Assembly (NCBI RefSeq): GCF_002101815.1
Contig: NZ_LQPM01000013.1
Coordinates: 124,001-188,000, forward strand
DNA from: Mycobacterium paraense
GTDB taxonomy: Bacteria; Actinomycetota; Actinomycetes; Mycobacteriales; Mycobacteriaceae
DNA: 64,000 bases
Direction: 5' to 3'
Shown: in pieces, positions 17,171 to 25,714 of the stretch
How the letters are laid out: the number at the start of each line of letters is the position of its first letter
Position numbering within the stretch: position 1 is the stretch's first letter
Translations under genes and position numbers: made by a program
Notes under the pieces: generated by a model
Told to the model about the DNA's origin: nothing
What the model saw: the letters and a program-made list of their open reading frames with translations, nothing else
The model's database searches: none

Positions 17171-17539
17171 TATCAATGGGGCGAAACACCGGTGCCACCC
17201 GCGCGCGAAGCGGGTCGTCGAGGGGGCAGCGGGAATCCGCCGAGACGCTGCCGAAGGACCGGCCTGGTTGCGGTTGCGCCATTTGCACGGTTGTTTTCCC
17301 GTTGCCCGTCAACGTCATTACGCCGTTCCTGCGACAGCCAGCCGTCGCTGAAATCAGCGATTTTCAGTCCGGCGGGCCACGGATCCGCCTGACACGCTTG
17401 ACCTTTGGTCCTAAATCTCCAGTACGGACGGACGACGGCGCCTACATTCTTATCACCACTGCCAGCGCGGCGGCGGCGGACAGGGTGCCGAATCGGGATC
17501 GGCACGGTCCATCACGTACACCAACAGGGAGACCTGACA

Positions 17540-18718
17540 ATGGATTACGCCTTTTTTCCGCCCGAAATCAATTCCGCCCGGATCTACAGCGGTCCGGGAT
17601 CGGGATCGCTGATGGCCGCGGCGGGCAGCTGGGATTCGCTGTCCGCCGAATTGGGCACCACGGCCGAGACCTACGAATCCGTGCTCTCGGCCCTGACCAC
17701 CTTGCACTGGCACGGCCCGGCGTCGGCGGCGATGACCGCCGCGGCAACCCCCTATGTGGAGTGGCTGACCACGACCGCCCAGCAGACCAAACAGACCGCC
17801 ATGCAAGCGAGGGCGGCGGCGGCGGCGTTCGACCAGGCCTTCGCCATGACGGTGCCCCCGCCGGTCATAGCGGTCAACCGCGCGCAGCTGCAGGCGCTGA
17901 TCGCGACCAACTTCTTCGGCCAGAACACCGCGGCGATCGCCGCCACCGAGGCCCAGTACGCCGAGATGTGGGCCCAGGACGCCACCGCGATGAACGGCTA
18001 CGCCGTCAGCTCGGCCGCCGCTTCGCGGTTGACGTCGTTCGCGTCGCCGCAGCAGAACACGAACGCGGACGGGGTGAACCAGCAGACCGCCGCGGCGAAC
18101 CAGGCGGCCAGCGACCCGTTGTCGCAGTTGTACGACGCGCTGCTCGGCTTGAGCACACAGTTCTCCAACGGTCTGCAGAACTTGCTGAACCTGAGCCCCA
18201 TACCAATCAGCCCCGGCAGCTGGAACAACCTCAGCGTGCTGGACTCCATACAGCTCGTGAACACGGCGATCTCGGGGACCGGAACCATGGCGGGGATCCC
18301 CGCGTCGCTCAGCGGCAACACAGCCAATCTCTTCGGCATCCAAGCGAACATGGCGTACCTGGCCGGCCTCGCGGGGCCTTCCCCGGCCCTCGGGCCGATA
18401 GGCCTCGGGCAATTACAGGGTGCCGCCGGCGCGACGGGGGTCGGCGGACTGCCCAACGCGATCACGGTGAGCATGGGCCGGGCCAACACGATCGGTCCGA
18501 TGGCGGTGCCGGCCAGCTGGTCGGCGCCGTCGGCGACGCGCGTCGCGGCGCTGCAGCCCGCCGGCCTCACCACAATCCCCGGCACCGACGAGTTGGCCGG
18601 CTCCGGGTACCCGGGCGTCCCGGGGATGCCGGCCGGCACGATGGCGCGGGCCTCGGGCGTCCTGCCGCGCTACGGGACCCGGCTCACGGTGATGACGCGC
18701 CCGCCCGCGGGAGGCTAG
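17540..18718 (+). CDS. PPE-family protein, PPE51-like (SVP subfamily)
   Basis: 392 aa from the ATG at 17540 with GGGAG ten bases upstream. The PPE domain covers residues 1-180 (F6-P7-P8-E9, W-x-G at HWHG, and the conserved NFFGQNTAAIAATEAQYAEMW). The C-terminal part carries GPMAVPASW, a variant of the GxxSVPxxW motif of the SVP group, and ends like PPE51 (ASGVLPRYGTRLTVM). PPE51 is an outer-membrane-associated protein linked to uptake of small carbon sources in M. tuberculosis. It is followed by a convergent small gene. The middle part (about 190-300) differs from PPE51. Confidence 0.85.
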   Translation: MDYAFFPPEINSARIYSGPGSGSLMAAAGSWDSLSAELGTTAETYESVLSALTTLHWHGPASAAMTAAATPYVEWLTTTAQQTKQTAMQARAAAAAFDQAFAMTVPPPVIAVNRAQLQALIATNFFGQNTAAIAATEAQYAEMWAQDATAMNGYAVSSAAASRLTSFASPQQNTNADGVNQQTAAANQAASDPLSQLYDALLGLSTQFSNGLQNLLNLSPIPISPGSWNNLSVLDSIQLVNTAISGTGTMAGIPASLSGNTANLFGIQANMAYLAGLAGPSPALGPIGLGQLQGAAGATGVGGLPNAITVSMGRANTIGPMAVPASWSAPSATRVAALQPAGLTTIPGTDELAGSGYPGVPGMPAGTMARASGVLPRYGTRLTVMTRPPAGG

Positions 18719-18750
18719 TGGCGATCGCAAGCGCGGCGCAGCCGGGCGCT

Positions 18751-18762
18751 GGGGGTACCCCC
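18751..18762. repeat. GGGGGTACCCCC palindrome in the gap after the PPE gene
   Basis: A perfect 12-bp palindrome between the convergent stops at 18718 and 18795, followed by a GCTGGGGGAC copy. It may be part of a short dispersed repeat or a bidirectional terminator. Confidence 0.45.
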
Positions 18763-18794
18763 GCGGAGCTGGGGGACGGGTCGCCACCATCGGG

Positions 18795-19124
18795 CTAGGC
18801 GGGGGGCGGTTCGGCCGGTGCGAACCGCCAATTGTCGGGATTCTTGGGCGAATACACCACGGGAAGCAGCTGGCCCATCGTCGGCCAGTGGTCGACGTCG
18901 ACGGCCATGCGCTGATAGACGGCGTACTCACTGACCGTCGGCCCGTTGATGACGCCGGCGATGGTGACGAATTGCTCGCCGGTGGCGTCGGGCCGCGGGC
19001 TGACCCCGGTCACCAGCAGCGTGCCGCTCGCCAGCTCGCCGCGCGGCCCGCGCGGGATGAACCGCTGGGCCAGGAACACCCCCAGAACCGCGACCAGCAG
19101 GATCAGCACACCGAATTCCCACAC
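18795..19124 (-). CDS. Small single-pass membrane protein (Rv3136A-like)
   Basis: 109 aa starting at a GTG. Residues 2-21 are one membrane helix ([20 protein letters not shown]) followed by the basic stop-transfer IPRGPRG, so most of the protein should be cytoplasmic or external as a small beta-rich domain ([36 protein letters not shown]). In M. tuberculosis a small conserved gene stands at this place between PPE51 and hisN. The function is unknown. Its start is 23 bases from the divergent hisN gene. Confidence 0.7.
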   Translation of the reverse strand: MWEFGVLILLVAVLGVFLAQRFIPRGPRGELASGTLLVTGVSPRPDATGEQFVTIAGVINGPTVSEYAVYQRMAVDVDHWPTMGQLLPVVYSPKNPDNWRFAPAEPPPA

Positions 19125-19147
19125 CCGGCCATGGTAGGACTGCTCCC

Positions 19148-19927
19148 ATGAGTCGCGACGACCTGACGCTGGCGCTGGCCCTGGCCGACCGCGCCGACGC
19201 GCTGACCGCCGCTCGGTTCGGGGCGCTCGACCTGCGCATCGACACCAAGCCGGATCTCACGCCGGTGACCGACGCCGATCGGGGGGTCGAGACCGAGCTG
19301 CGCGACATCCTCGGACAACAACGGCCGGACGACGGCGTCGTCGGCGAGGAGTTCGGCGGCACCGCGACTTTCAGCGGGCGGCAGTGGATCATCGACCCGA
19401 TCGACGGCACCAAGAACTTCGTGCGCGGCGTGCCGGTGTGGGCCAGTCTGATCGCGTTACTGGCCGACGGCGTCCCCTCGGTCGGCGTCGTGAGCGCCCC
19501 GGCGCTGCACCGGCGTTGGTGGGCGGCGCAGGGACGCGGCGCGTTCGCCGCCGTCGACGGCGGCCTGCCGCGGCGGCTCACGGTTTCCTCTGTGGCGCAA
19601 CTGGATTCGGCCAGCCTGTCGTTCTCCAGCCTGTCGGGCTGGGCGGAGCGCGGCCTGCGTGACCGCTTCATCGGGCTGACGGACGAGGTGTGGCGGGTGC
19701 GGGCCTACGGCGACTTCCTGTCCTATTGCCTGGTCGCCGAGGGCGCGGTGGACATCGCGGCCGAACCGGAGGTGTCGGTGTGGGATCTGGCGCCGCTCGA
19801 CATCTTGGTGCGCGAGGCGGGCGGGAAGTTCACCGGCCTGGACGGGGCCGCGGGCCCGCACGGCGGCAGCGCCGTGGCCACCAACGGCCTCTTGCATGAG
19901 CAGGTACTTTCCCGCCTGCGGGCCTAG
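19148..19927 (+). CDS. hisN: Histidinol-phosphatase HisN (inositol-monophosphatase family)
   Basis: 259 aa, ortholog of Rv3137. It has the metal-dependent IMPase motifs: EEFGG (metal-binding Glu), DPIDGTKNF (two Asp ligands) and the closing [15 protein letters not shown]. The family removes phosphate from small alcohols; Rv3137 is the L-histidinol-phosphate phosphatase of histidine synthesis. It is not next to other his genes here. The next gene, fadE24, starts 92 bases later behind a palindrome. Confidence 0.88.
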   Translation: MSRDDLTLALALADRADALTAARFGALDLRIDTKPDLTPVTDADRGVETELRDILGQQRPDDGVVGEEFGGTATFSGRQWIIDPIDGTKNFVRGVPVWASLIALLADGVPSVGVVSAPALHRRWWAAQGRGAFAAVDGGLPRRLTVSSVAQLDSASLSFSSLSGWAERGLRDRFIGLTDEVWRVRAYGDFLSYCLVAEGAVDIAAEPEVSVWDLAPLDILVREAGGKFTGLDGAAGPHGGSAVATNGLLHEQVLSRLRA

Positions 19928-19957
19928 TCTTTGTGAATTAGTTAACACGCAGTCCCA

Positions 19958-19983
19958 TCTATCTTACTCCGGAGTAAGATAGA
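19958..19983. promoter_or_regulatory. 26-bp perfect palindrome, predicted operator of fadE24-fadE23
   Basis: The left half TCTATCTTACTCC is followed immediately by its exact reverse complement, so all 13 pairs match. It ends 36 bases before the fadE24 ATG. The inner TTACTCCGGAGTAA has the size and symmetry of a TetR-family operator. No regulator gene is adjacent. Confidence 0.75.
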
Positions 19984-20019
19984 AGCATCCGCATTGCCCC
20001 AACGACAGAGGCTGCTGAA

Positions 20020-21426
20020 ATGACCGAGACTTCCGGTGCACAACAGACTTCCCAGAACACCCGCCCACGCGTGAAGCGGCGCGGCCGCAAGACCGGCGTC
20101 GGCCTGCAACCGCACAAGCGGACCGGCATCGACCTCACCCTGGCGCTGCTGACCCCGCTCGTCGGCCAGGAGTTCCTGGACAAATATCACCTGCGCGACC
20201 CGCTCAACCGGGGCCTGCGCTACGGCACCAAGACGATCTTCTCCACCGCCGGGGCAGCGTCGCGCCAGTTCAAGCGGGTGCAGAACCTCCGGGGCGGACC
20301 GACCCGGCTCAAGTCCAGCGGCAAGGACTACTTCGACCTGACGCCCGACGACGAGCAGAAGATGATCGTCGAAACCCTCGACGAGTTCGCCGGGGAGGTG
20401 CTGCGTCCCGCGGCGCACGACGCCGACGAGGCCGCGACCTACCCGCCCGATTTGATCGCCAAGGCCGCCGAGCTGGGCATCACCGCGATCAACATCCCCG
20501 AGGACTTCGAGGGCATCGCCGCCCACCGCTCCAGCGTCACCAACGTGCTGGTGGCCGAGGCGCTCGCCTACGGCGACATGGGCCTGGCGCTGCCGATCCT
20601 CGCGCCCGGTGGCGTGGCGGCGGCGCTCACCCATTGGGGCAGCGCCGATCAGCAGGCGACCTACCTGCACGAGTTCGCCGGCGAGAACGTCCCGCAGGCC
20701 TGCGTGGCCATCGCCGAACCGCAACCGCTGTTCGACCCGACCCGGTTGAAGACCACCGCGGTGCGCACGCCGAGCGGCTACCGGCTCGACGGCGTGAAGT
20801 CGCTGGTGCCCGCGGCGGCCGACGCCGAGCTGTTCATCGTCGCCGCCCAGTTGAACGGCAAGCCCGCGCTGTTCATCGTCGAGTCGTCCACCAAGGGCCT
20901 GACCGTGAAGGCCGACCCGAGCATGGGCATCCGCGCGGCGGCCCTGGGCCGGGTCGAGCTGTCCGGGGTGTCGGTGCCGGCGAGCGCCCGGCTCGGCGAG
21001 GACGAGGCCTCCGATGAGGATTACTCGGAGGCGATCGCGCTGTCCCGCCTCGGTTGGGCCGCGTTGGCGGTCGGCACCTCGCACGCGGTGCTCGACTACG
21101 TTGTGCCCTACGTCAAGGAGCGCGAGGCCTTCGGCGAGCCGATCGCGCGGCGCCAGACCGTGGCCTTCATGTGCGCGAACATCGCCATCGAGCTGGACGG
21201 CCTGCGCCTGATCACCTGGCGCGGCGCCGCCCGCGCCGAACAGGGCCTGCCGTTCGCCCGTGAAGCGGCGCTGGCCAAGCGGCTCGGCGCCGACAAGGGC
21301 ATGCAGATCGGCCTGGACGGCGTGCAACTGCTCGGCGGCCACGGCTACACCAAGGAACACCCGGTCGAGCGCTGGTACCGCGACCTGCGGGCCATCGGCG
21401 TGGCCGAGGGCGTCGTCGTCATCTGA
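20020..21426 (+). CDS. fadE24: Acyl-CoA dehydrogenase FadE24
   Basis: 468 aa, ortholog of Rv3139. Residues 1-100 are a basic extension (RPRVKRRGRKTGVGLQPHKR) not found in standard enzymes. The dehydrogenase fold follows: N-terminal helices from about 105, a middle beta domain (VAIAEPQPLFD at about 230-240) and a C-terminal helical domain ending GGHGYTKEHPVERWYRDLRAIGVAEG, with a glutamate near the usual catalytic position. Paired fadE genes in mycobacteria usually make an alpha2beta2 enzyme, so FadE24 and FadE23 are probably partners. The gene is 33 bases before fadE23. Confidence 0.9.
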   Translation: MTETSGAQQTSQNTRPRVKRRGRKTGVGLQPHKRTGIDLTLALLTPLVGQEFLDKYHLRDPLNRGLRYGTKTIFSTAGAASRQFKRVQNLRGGPTRLKSSGKDYFDLTPDDEQKMIVETLDEFAGEVLRPAAHDADEAATYPPDLIAKAAELGITAINIPEDFEGIAAHRSSVTNVLVAEALAYGDMGLALPILAPGGVAAALTHWGSADQQATYLHEFAGENVPQACVAIAEPQPLFDPTRLKTTAVRTPSGYRLDGVKSLVPAAADAELFIVAAQLNGKPALFIVESSTKGLTVKADPSMGIRAAALGRVELSGVSVPASARLGEDEASDEDYSEAIALSRLGWAALAVGTSHAVLDYVVPYVKEREAFGEPIARRQTVAFMCANIAIELDGLRLITWRGAARAEQGLPFAREAALAKRLGADKGMQIGLDGVQLLGGHGYTKEHPVERWYRDLRAIGVAEGVVVI

Positions 21427-21458
21427 GTCGTTATCCCACCCGACCCGAAAGACCAATC

Positions 21459-22664
21459 ATGGCAATCAATCTGGAACTGCCCCGCAAGCTGCAAGCGGTG
21501 AGCGTCAAGACCCACCAGGGCGCCGCGGAGATGATGCGCCCGATCGCGCGCAAGTACGACCTCAAGGAGCACGCGTACCCGGTCGAGCTGGACACGCTGA
21601 TCAACCTGTTCGAGGGCGCGTCCGAATCGGTCGCCTTCGCCGGGGCCGACGCGCTGCGCGACGAGGACGAGGAGCGGGACCGAAACCACAACGGCGCCAA
21701 CATGGCCGCGCTGCTGCAGACGCTGGAGGCCAGCTGGGGCGACGTCGCGATGATGCTGTCGGTGCCCTACCAGGGGCTGGGTAACGCGGCCATCTCCGCG
21801 GTGGCCACAGACGAGCAGCTCGAGCGCCTCGGCAAGGTGTGGGCGGCGATGGCCATCACCGAGCCCGGCTTCGGTTCCGACTCGGCGGCGGTGTCCACCA
21901 CCGCCAAACTGGACGGCGACGAGTACGTCATCAACGGCGAGAAGATCTTCGTCACCGCCGGCTCGCGCGCCACCCACATCGTGGTGTGGGCGACGCTGGA
22001 CAAGTCTCAGGGCCGCGCGGCAATCAAGTCGTTCATCGTGCCGCGCGAGCATCCGGGCGTCACGGTCGAGCGGCTCGAGCACAAGCTCGGCATCAAGGGT
22101 TCCGACACCGCCGCGATCCGCTTCGACAACGTGCGCATCCCGAAGGACAACCTGCTGGGCAACCCGGAAATCGAGGTCGGCAAGGGCTTTTCGGGCGTGA
22201 TGGAGACCTTCGACAACACCCGGCCGATCGTCGCCGCCATGGCCATCGGGGTCGGCCGCGCCGCGCTGGAGGAGATCCGCAAGATCCTCACCGAGGCCGG
22301 CGTCGAGATCTCCTACGACCGGCCGTCACACGCCCAGAGCGCCGCCGCCGCAGAGTTTTTGCGGATGGAGGCCGACTGGGAGGCCGCCTACCTGCTGTCG
22401 CTGCGGGCGGCGTGGCAGGCCGACAACAAGATTCCCAACTCCAAAGAGGCGTCGATGAGCAAGGCCAAGGCCGGCCGGATGGCCAGCGACGTCACCCTGA
22501 AGTCCGTCGAATTGGCCGGCACCGCAGGGTATTCCGAGCAATCGCTGCTGGAAAAGTGGGCGCGCGACTCCAAGATCCTGGACATCTTCGAGGGCACCCA
22601 GCAGATCCAGCAGCTGGTGGTCGCCCGTCGCCTGCTGGGGTTGTCGTCGGCGGAGCTCAAGTAG
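21459..22664 (+). CDS. fadE23: Acyl-CoA dehydrogenase FadE23
   Basis: 401 aa, ortholog of Rv3140. The middle domain carries AITEPGFGSDSAAVSTTAK and EYVINGEKIFVTAGSRA, both standard substrate and FAD contacts. The C-terminal domain carries AGTAGYSEQSLLEKWARD and FEGTQQIQQ, where the Glu is the probable catalytic base. It is likely the catalytic partner of FadE24 in fatty-acid beta-oxidation. The palindrome before fadE24 probably controls both genes. The next gene is convergent, with only one base between the two stops. Confidence 0.9.
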   Translation: MAINLELPRKLQAVSVKTHQGAAEMMRPIARKYDLKEHAYPVELDTLINLFEGASESVAFAGADALRDEDEERDRNHNGANMAALLQTLEASWGDVAMMLSVPYQGLGNAAISAVATDEQLERLGKVWAAMAITEPGFGSDSAAVSTTAKLDGDEYVINGEKIFVTAGSRATHIVVWATLDKSQGRAAIKSFIVPREHPGVTVERLEHKLGIKGSDTAAIRFDNVRIPKDNLLGNPEIEVGKGFSGVMETFDNTRPIVAAMAIGVGRAALEEIRKILTEAGVEISYDRPSHAQSAAAAEFLRMEADWEAAYLLSLRAAWQADNKIPNSKEASMSKAKAGRMASDVTLKSVELAGTAGYSEQSLLEKWARDSKILDIFEGTQQIQQLVVARRLLGLSSAELK

Positions 22665-22665
22665 C

Positions 22666-23523
22666 TCAAGCGGCGACGGCGTTCAGCCGCTCGCGGGTGT
22701 CCTCGTCCAGCTCGATGGACGCGACGCCCATGTTCTCCTCCAGATGCCGCACGGACGAGGTGCCCGGGATCAGCAGCACGTTGGGCGCCACGCTCAGCGT
22801 CCACGCCAGGGCGACCTGCGCGGGCGTGCGGCCGAGCCGCTCGGCGGCCTCGGTCACCAGCGGGTGACTCAGCACCGGGTTCGGCCGCGCGAACGCCGCC
22901 CCCAGCGGGAAGAAGGGGACAAACGCAATCCCTTGCCTCGTGCACTCCTCGAGCACCGGCGCGGAGTGTCGGTCGACGAGGTTGAAAGCGTTTTGCACAC
23001 AGACGATTTCGGTGCGGCCCAGCGCGTGCAGCAGGTGCTCACGGTTGATATTGCTGAGCCCGATCCCGGCGATCAGCCCCTCGTCGCGCGCCTCGATCAT
23101 CGCCGAGAGCTGATCGTCGAACAGCTGATCCGGCCCGTCGCTGTCGAACAACCGCAGATTGACCGCGGCCAGCCGATCGACCCCCAGGGCCCGCAGGTTC
23201 GTCTCGATGTCGCGCCGCAACGCGCCCGGCTCGCCGGCCGGCAGCCAGGCGCCGGCGTCGTCGCGGCGACCGCCGACCTTGCTGACCAGAGCCAGGTTCT
23301 CCGGGTAGGGGTGCAGCGCGGCGCGGATCAGCTCGTTGGCGACGTCCGGGCCGTAGATCTGAGCGGTGTCGATGTGGTCGACGCCGAGTTCGACCGCCCG
23401 CCGCAGCACCGCCAGCGCCTCGGCGCGGTCCCGCGGCGGGCCGAACGCGTTCGGGCCGGGCAGCTGCATCGCGCCGAAGCCGATGCGCGCGACGGAAAAG
23501 CCACCGAGTGGAAAGGAATCCAT
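22666..23523 (-). CDS. Aldo/keto reductase family protein with unusual catalytic site
   Basis: 285 aa TIM-barrel reductase (Rv2298-like). Three of the four family residues are visible: D52 (HIDTAQIYG), Y57 and K82 (LVSKVGG). The fourth, normally His, is Arg124 (AVNLRLFDS). This change is shared by some mycobacterial relatives and may mean a different substrate or a reduced turnover. The NADPH-binding end has IPGTSSVRHLEENM. It is flanked by the convergent fadE23 and the divergent AcuI-like gene 22 bases away. The substrate is unknown. Confidence 0.85.
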   Translation of the reverse strand: MDSFPLGGFSVARIGFGAMQLPGPNAFGPPRDRAEALAVLRRAVELGVDHIDTAQIYGPDVANELIRAALHPYPENLALVSKVGGRRDDAGAWLPAGEPGALRRDIETNLRALGVDRLAAVNLRLFDSDGPDQLFDDQLSAMIEARDEGLIAGIGLSNINREHLLHALGRTEIVCVQNAFNLVDRHSAPVLEECTRQGIAFVPFFPLGAAFARPNPVLSHPLVTEAAERLGRTPAQVALAWTLSVAPNVLLIPGTSSVRHLEENMGVASIELDEDTRERLNAVAA

Positions 23524-23545
23524 GGGGTGAGGTTAGCGTCGTCGT

Positions 23546-24544
23546 ATGGACACGTTTCACGCGCTCGTCGCGCGCCAGGATGGTGACCGGATAACCGCGT
23601 CGGTCGAGACGCTGAGCGAGCAGGACCTGCCGCCCGGCGAGGTGACGATCAAGGTGGAGTACTCGAGCGTCAATTACAAAGACGCGCTGGCACTCACGCC
23701 GGGCGGCGGCGTGGTCCGCAACTACCCGGTGGTGCCGGGCATCGACCTGACCGGCGAGGTCGTCGAGTCGCAGTCCCCCGACTTCGCCGTCGGCGAGAAG
23801 GTGCTGGCCCACGGCTACGCGATCGGCACCGGCCACCACGGCGGCTACGCCGAATACGCGCGGCTGCCGGCCGACCAGGTGGTGGCGCTCGGCGAGCTGA
23901 CGCCGCGCGAGGGCGCCGCGATCGGGACCGCCGGCTTCACCGCCGCGATGAGCGTGCAGGCGTTGATCGACTGGGGCATCGAACCCGGCGCGGGGTCGGT
24001 CGTCGTCACCGGCGCCTCCGGCGGTGTCGGCTCCGTCAGCGTCGACCTGCTGGCCGCCGCCGGCTACCGGGTGGTCGCCTCGAGCGGCAAGGAGCAGGCG
24101 GCCGGGCTGCTGAAAGAGCTTGGCGCCGCGGAGGTTATCGGGCGATTGCCCGAGGACCCCGACGCCAAACCGCGGCCGCTGGCCAAGGCGCGCTGGGCCG
24201 GCGCCGTGGATTGCGTGGGCGGGGCGACGCTGGCCGATGTGCTCAGCGCCGTCGACTACGGCGTGGCGGTGGCCTGCAGCGGGCTGACGGGTGGGCCGGC
24301 GCTGCACACCACGGTGATGCCGTTCATCCTGCGCGGCGTCGCGCTGCTCGGGATGGACTCGGTGCTGATGCCGATCGCCCGGCGCCGCAAATTGTGGGCG
24401 CTGCTGGGTGATTCGTTGCGGCCGCGTCACCTGGAGGCGCTGATCAGCGACGTCGACGTCAAGGACGTCGTCGGGGTGTTGGATCAGCTGCGCGACAGCG
24501 CCTTCTCCGGTCGCGCGGTGGTGCGGGTCGCGGGCGGGTTTTGA
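23546..24544 (+). CDS. MDR-family acryloyl-CoA reductase-like (AcuI/YhdH) oxidoreductase
   Basis: 332 aa zinc-independent medium-chain reductase. The start (FHALVARQDGD..ASVETLSEQDLPPGEV) and SSVNYKDALALTPGGGVVRNYPVVPGIDLTGEV are typical of the YhdH/AcuI subgroup, which reduces acryloyl-CoA with NADPH. The nucleotide-binding motif is VVVTGASGGVGSVSVDLL (about 151-168). It runs to 22 bases before fadB4. A role in handling short unsaturated acyl-CoA is plausible but not shown. M. tuberculosis, as I recall, has no extra gene at this place. Confidence 0.8.
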   Translation: MDTFHALVARQDGDRITASVETLSEQDLPPGEVTIKVEYSSVNYKDALALTPGGGVVRNYPVVPGIDLTGEVVESQSPDFAVGEKVLAHGYAIGTGHHGGYAEYARLPADQVVALGELTPREGAAIGTAGFTAAMSVQALIDWGIEPGAGSVVVTGASGGVGSVSVDLLAAAGYRVVASSGKEQAAGLLKELGAAEVIGRLPEDPDAKPRPLAKARWAGAVDCVGGATLADVLSAVDYGVAVACSGLTGGPALHTTVMPFILRGVALLGMDSVLMPIARRRKLWALLGDSLRPRHLEALISDVDVKDVVGVLDQLRDSAFSGRAVVRVAGGF

Positions 24545-24566
24545 GTCGGCAGTAGGCTGTCCGACC

Positions 24567-25538
24567 ATGCGGGCTGCACGGGTGACTCGACTGGATGGTC
24601 CGGACGCGATCGAGGTGGCGGAGGTCGACGAACCCTCGGGTGACGGTGTGGTCGTCGACGTGCACGCCGCCGGCGCGGCCTTTCCCGACGCGCTGCTGAC
24701 CCGCGGCCTCTACCAGTACCGGCCGGAGCCGCCGTTCGTGCTCGGGGCCGAGATCGCCGGCGTGGTGCGCTCCGCGCCGGAGGGCGCGCACGTGCGACCC
24801 GGCGACCGGGTCGTCGGGCTGACGATGCTGTCCGGGGGCATGGCCGAGGTCGCGATCCTGCAGCCCGACCGGGCGTTCAAGCTGCCGGACAACGTGAGCT
24901 TCGAGGCCGGGGCCGGGCTGCTGTTCAACGACCTGACGGTGTACTTCGCGCTGACCGTGCGCGGCCGGCTGGCCCAGGGCGAGACGGTGCTGGTGCACGG
25001 CGCCGCCGGCGGGATCGGGACGTCGACGCTGCGGCTGGCGCCGCTGCTCGGGGCGTCCCGCAGCATCGCGGTCGTCAGCACCGAAGACAAGGCGGACGTC
25101 GCGACCGCGGCCGGCGCCACCGACGTGGTGCTGGCCGAGGGGTTCAAGGACGCGGTCAAGGAGCTCACCGGGGGCCGCGGCGTCGACGTGGTGGTCGACC
25201 CGGTCGGCGGCGACCGGTTCACCGATTCGCTGCGTTCGCTCGCCCCGGGCGGCCGGCTGCTGGTCATCGGGTTCACCGGCGGGGAGATCCCGACCGTGAA
25301 GGTGAACCGGCTGCTGCTCAACAACATTGACGTCGTCGGCGTGGGCTGGGGAGCCTGGGCGGGGACGCATCCGAACGCCCTCGCCGAGCAGTGGGCGGGG
25401 CTGGAGGCCCTGCTCAGCTCGGGCCGGCTGGCCGCCCCGACGCCCGAGGTCTACCCGCTGGAGCAGGCCGGCGCGGCCGTCGCGTCGCTCGAGAATCGCA
25501 CGGCCAAAGGGAAAGTCGTGGTGCGCGTCCGCGACTGA
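24567..25538 (+). CDS. fadB4: NADPH quinone oxidoreductase-like FadB4
   Basis: 323 aa, ortholog of Rv3141. It is a zinc-less MDR enzyme: GroES-like N-terminal part (FPDALLTRGLYQYRPEPPFV), nucleotide-binding VLVHGAAGGIGTSTLRLAP (about 140-158) and C-terminal NRTAKGKVVVRVRD. The gene name comes from early annotation; relatives reduce quinones or enoyl-thioesters, so a true 3-hydroxyacyl-CoA dehydrogenase role is doubtful. It ends the block that matches M. tuberculosis before the accessory catabolic operon. Confidence 0.88.
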   Translation: MRAARVTRLDGPDAIEVAEVDEPSGDGVVVDVHAAGAAFPDALLTRGLYQYRPEPPFVLGAEIAGVVRSAPEGAHVRPGDRVVGLTMLSGGMAEVAILQPDRAFKLPDNVSFEAGAGLLFNDLTVYFALTVRGRLAQGETVLVHGAAGGIGTSTLRLAPLLGASRSIAVVSTEDKADVATAAGATDVVLAEGFKDAVKELTGGRGVDVVVDPVGGDRFTDSLRSLAPGGRLLVIGFTGGEIPTVKVNRLLLNNIDVVGVGWGAWAGTHPNALAEQWAGLEALLSSGRLAAPTPEVYPLEQAGAAVASLENRTAKGKVVVRVRD

Positions 25539-25665
25539 GGCCGTTGCGCCGCAATGCCTCATGAGCCCCAGCGGAGAAGGAATCGACCTTGTGCCCGCCT
25601 CACAGCGACAAACGGGGCGAGCCGGGTGGCACTCCTCGAACGCACCTTGTGCGGCGGATAAACAA

Positions 25666-25681
25666 AAAGTAATGTCACTTT
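25666..25681. promoter_or_regulatory. AAAGT-N6-ACTTT inverted repeat before the catabolic operon
   Basis: It lies in an AT-rich stretch 33 bases before the ATG of the dioxygenase-like gene. Arm length is only 5 bp. It could be the operator of the TetR regulator encoded at 30112. Confidence 0.35.
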
Positions 25682-25714
25682 CAGTTTCGTAGCCCCGCCG
25701 ATCCTGGAGTCTCC

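Larger units (their letters stand above)
17055..17539. other. 485-base intergenic region with regulatory-looking repeats
   Basis: No gene is supported here. It separates the divergent Rv3134c-like (minus) and PPE51-like (plus) genes. It holds the inverted repeat at 17081-17116, and the sequence CCWTTGGTCC twice (17160-17169 and 17402-17411), each with a partial inverted partner (GGGGCC or GACC) on its left. A TTGACC at about 17398 could be a -35 hexamer for the PPE gene; no clear -10 partner was found. Confidence 0.6.
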
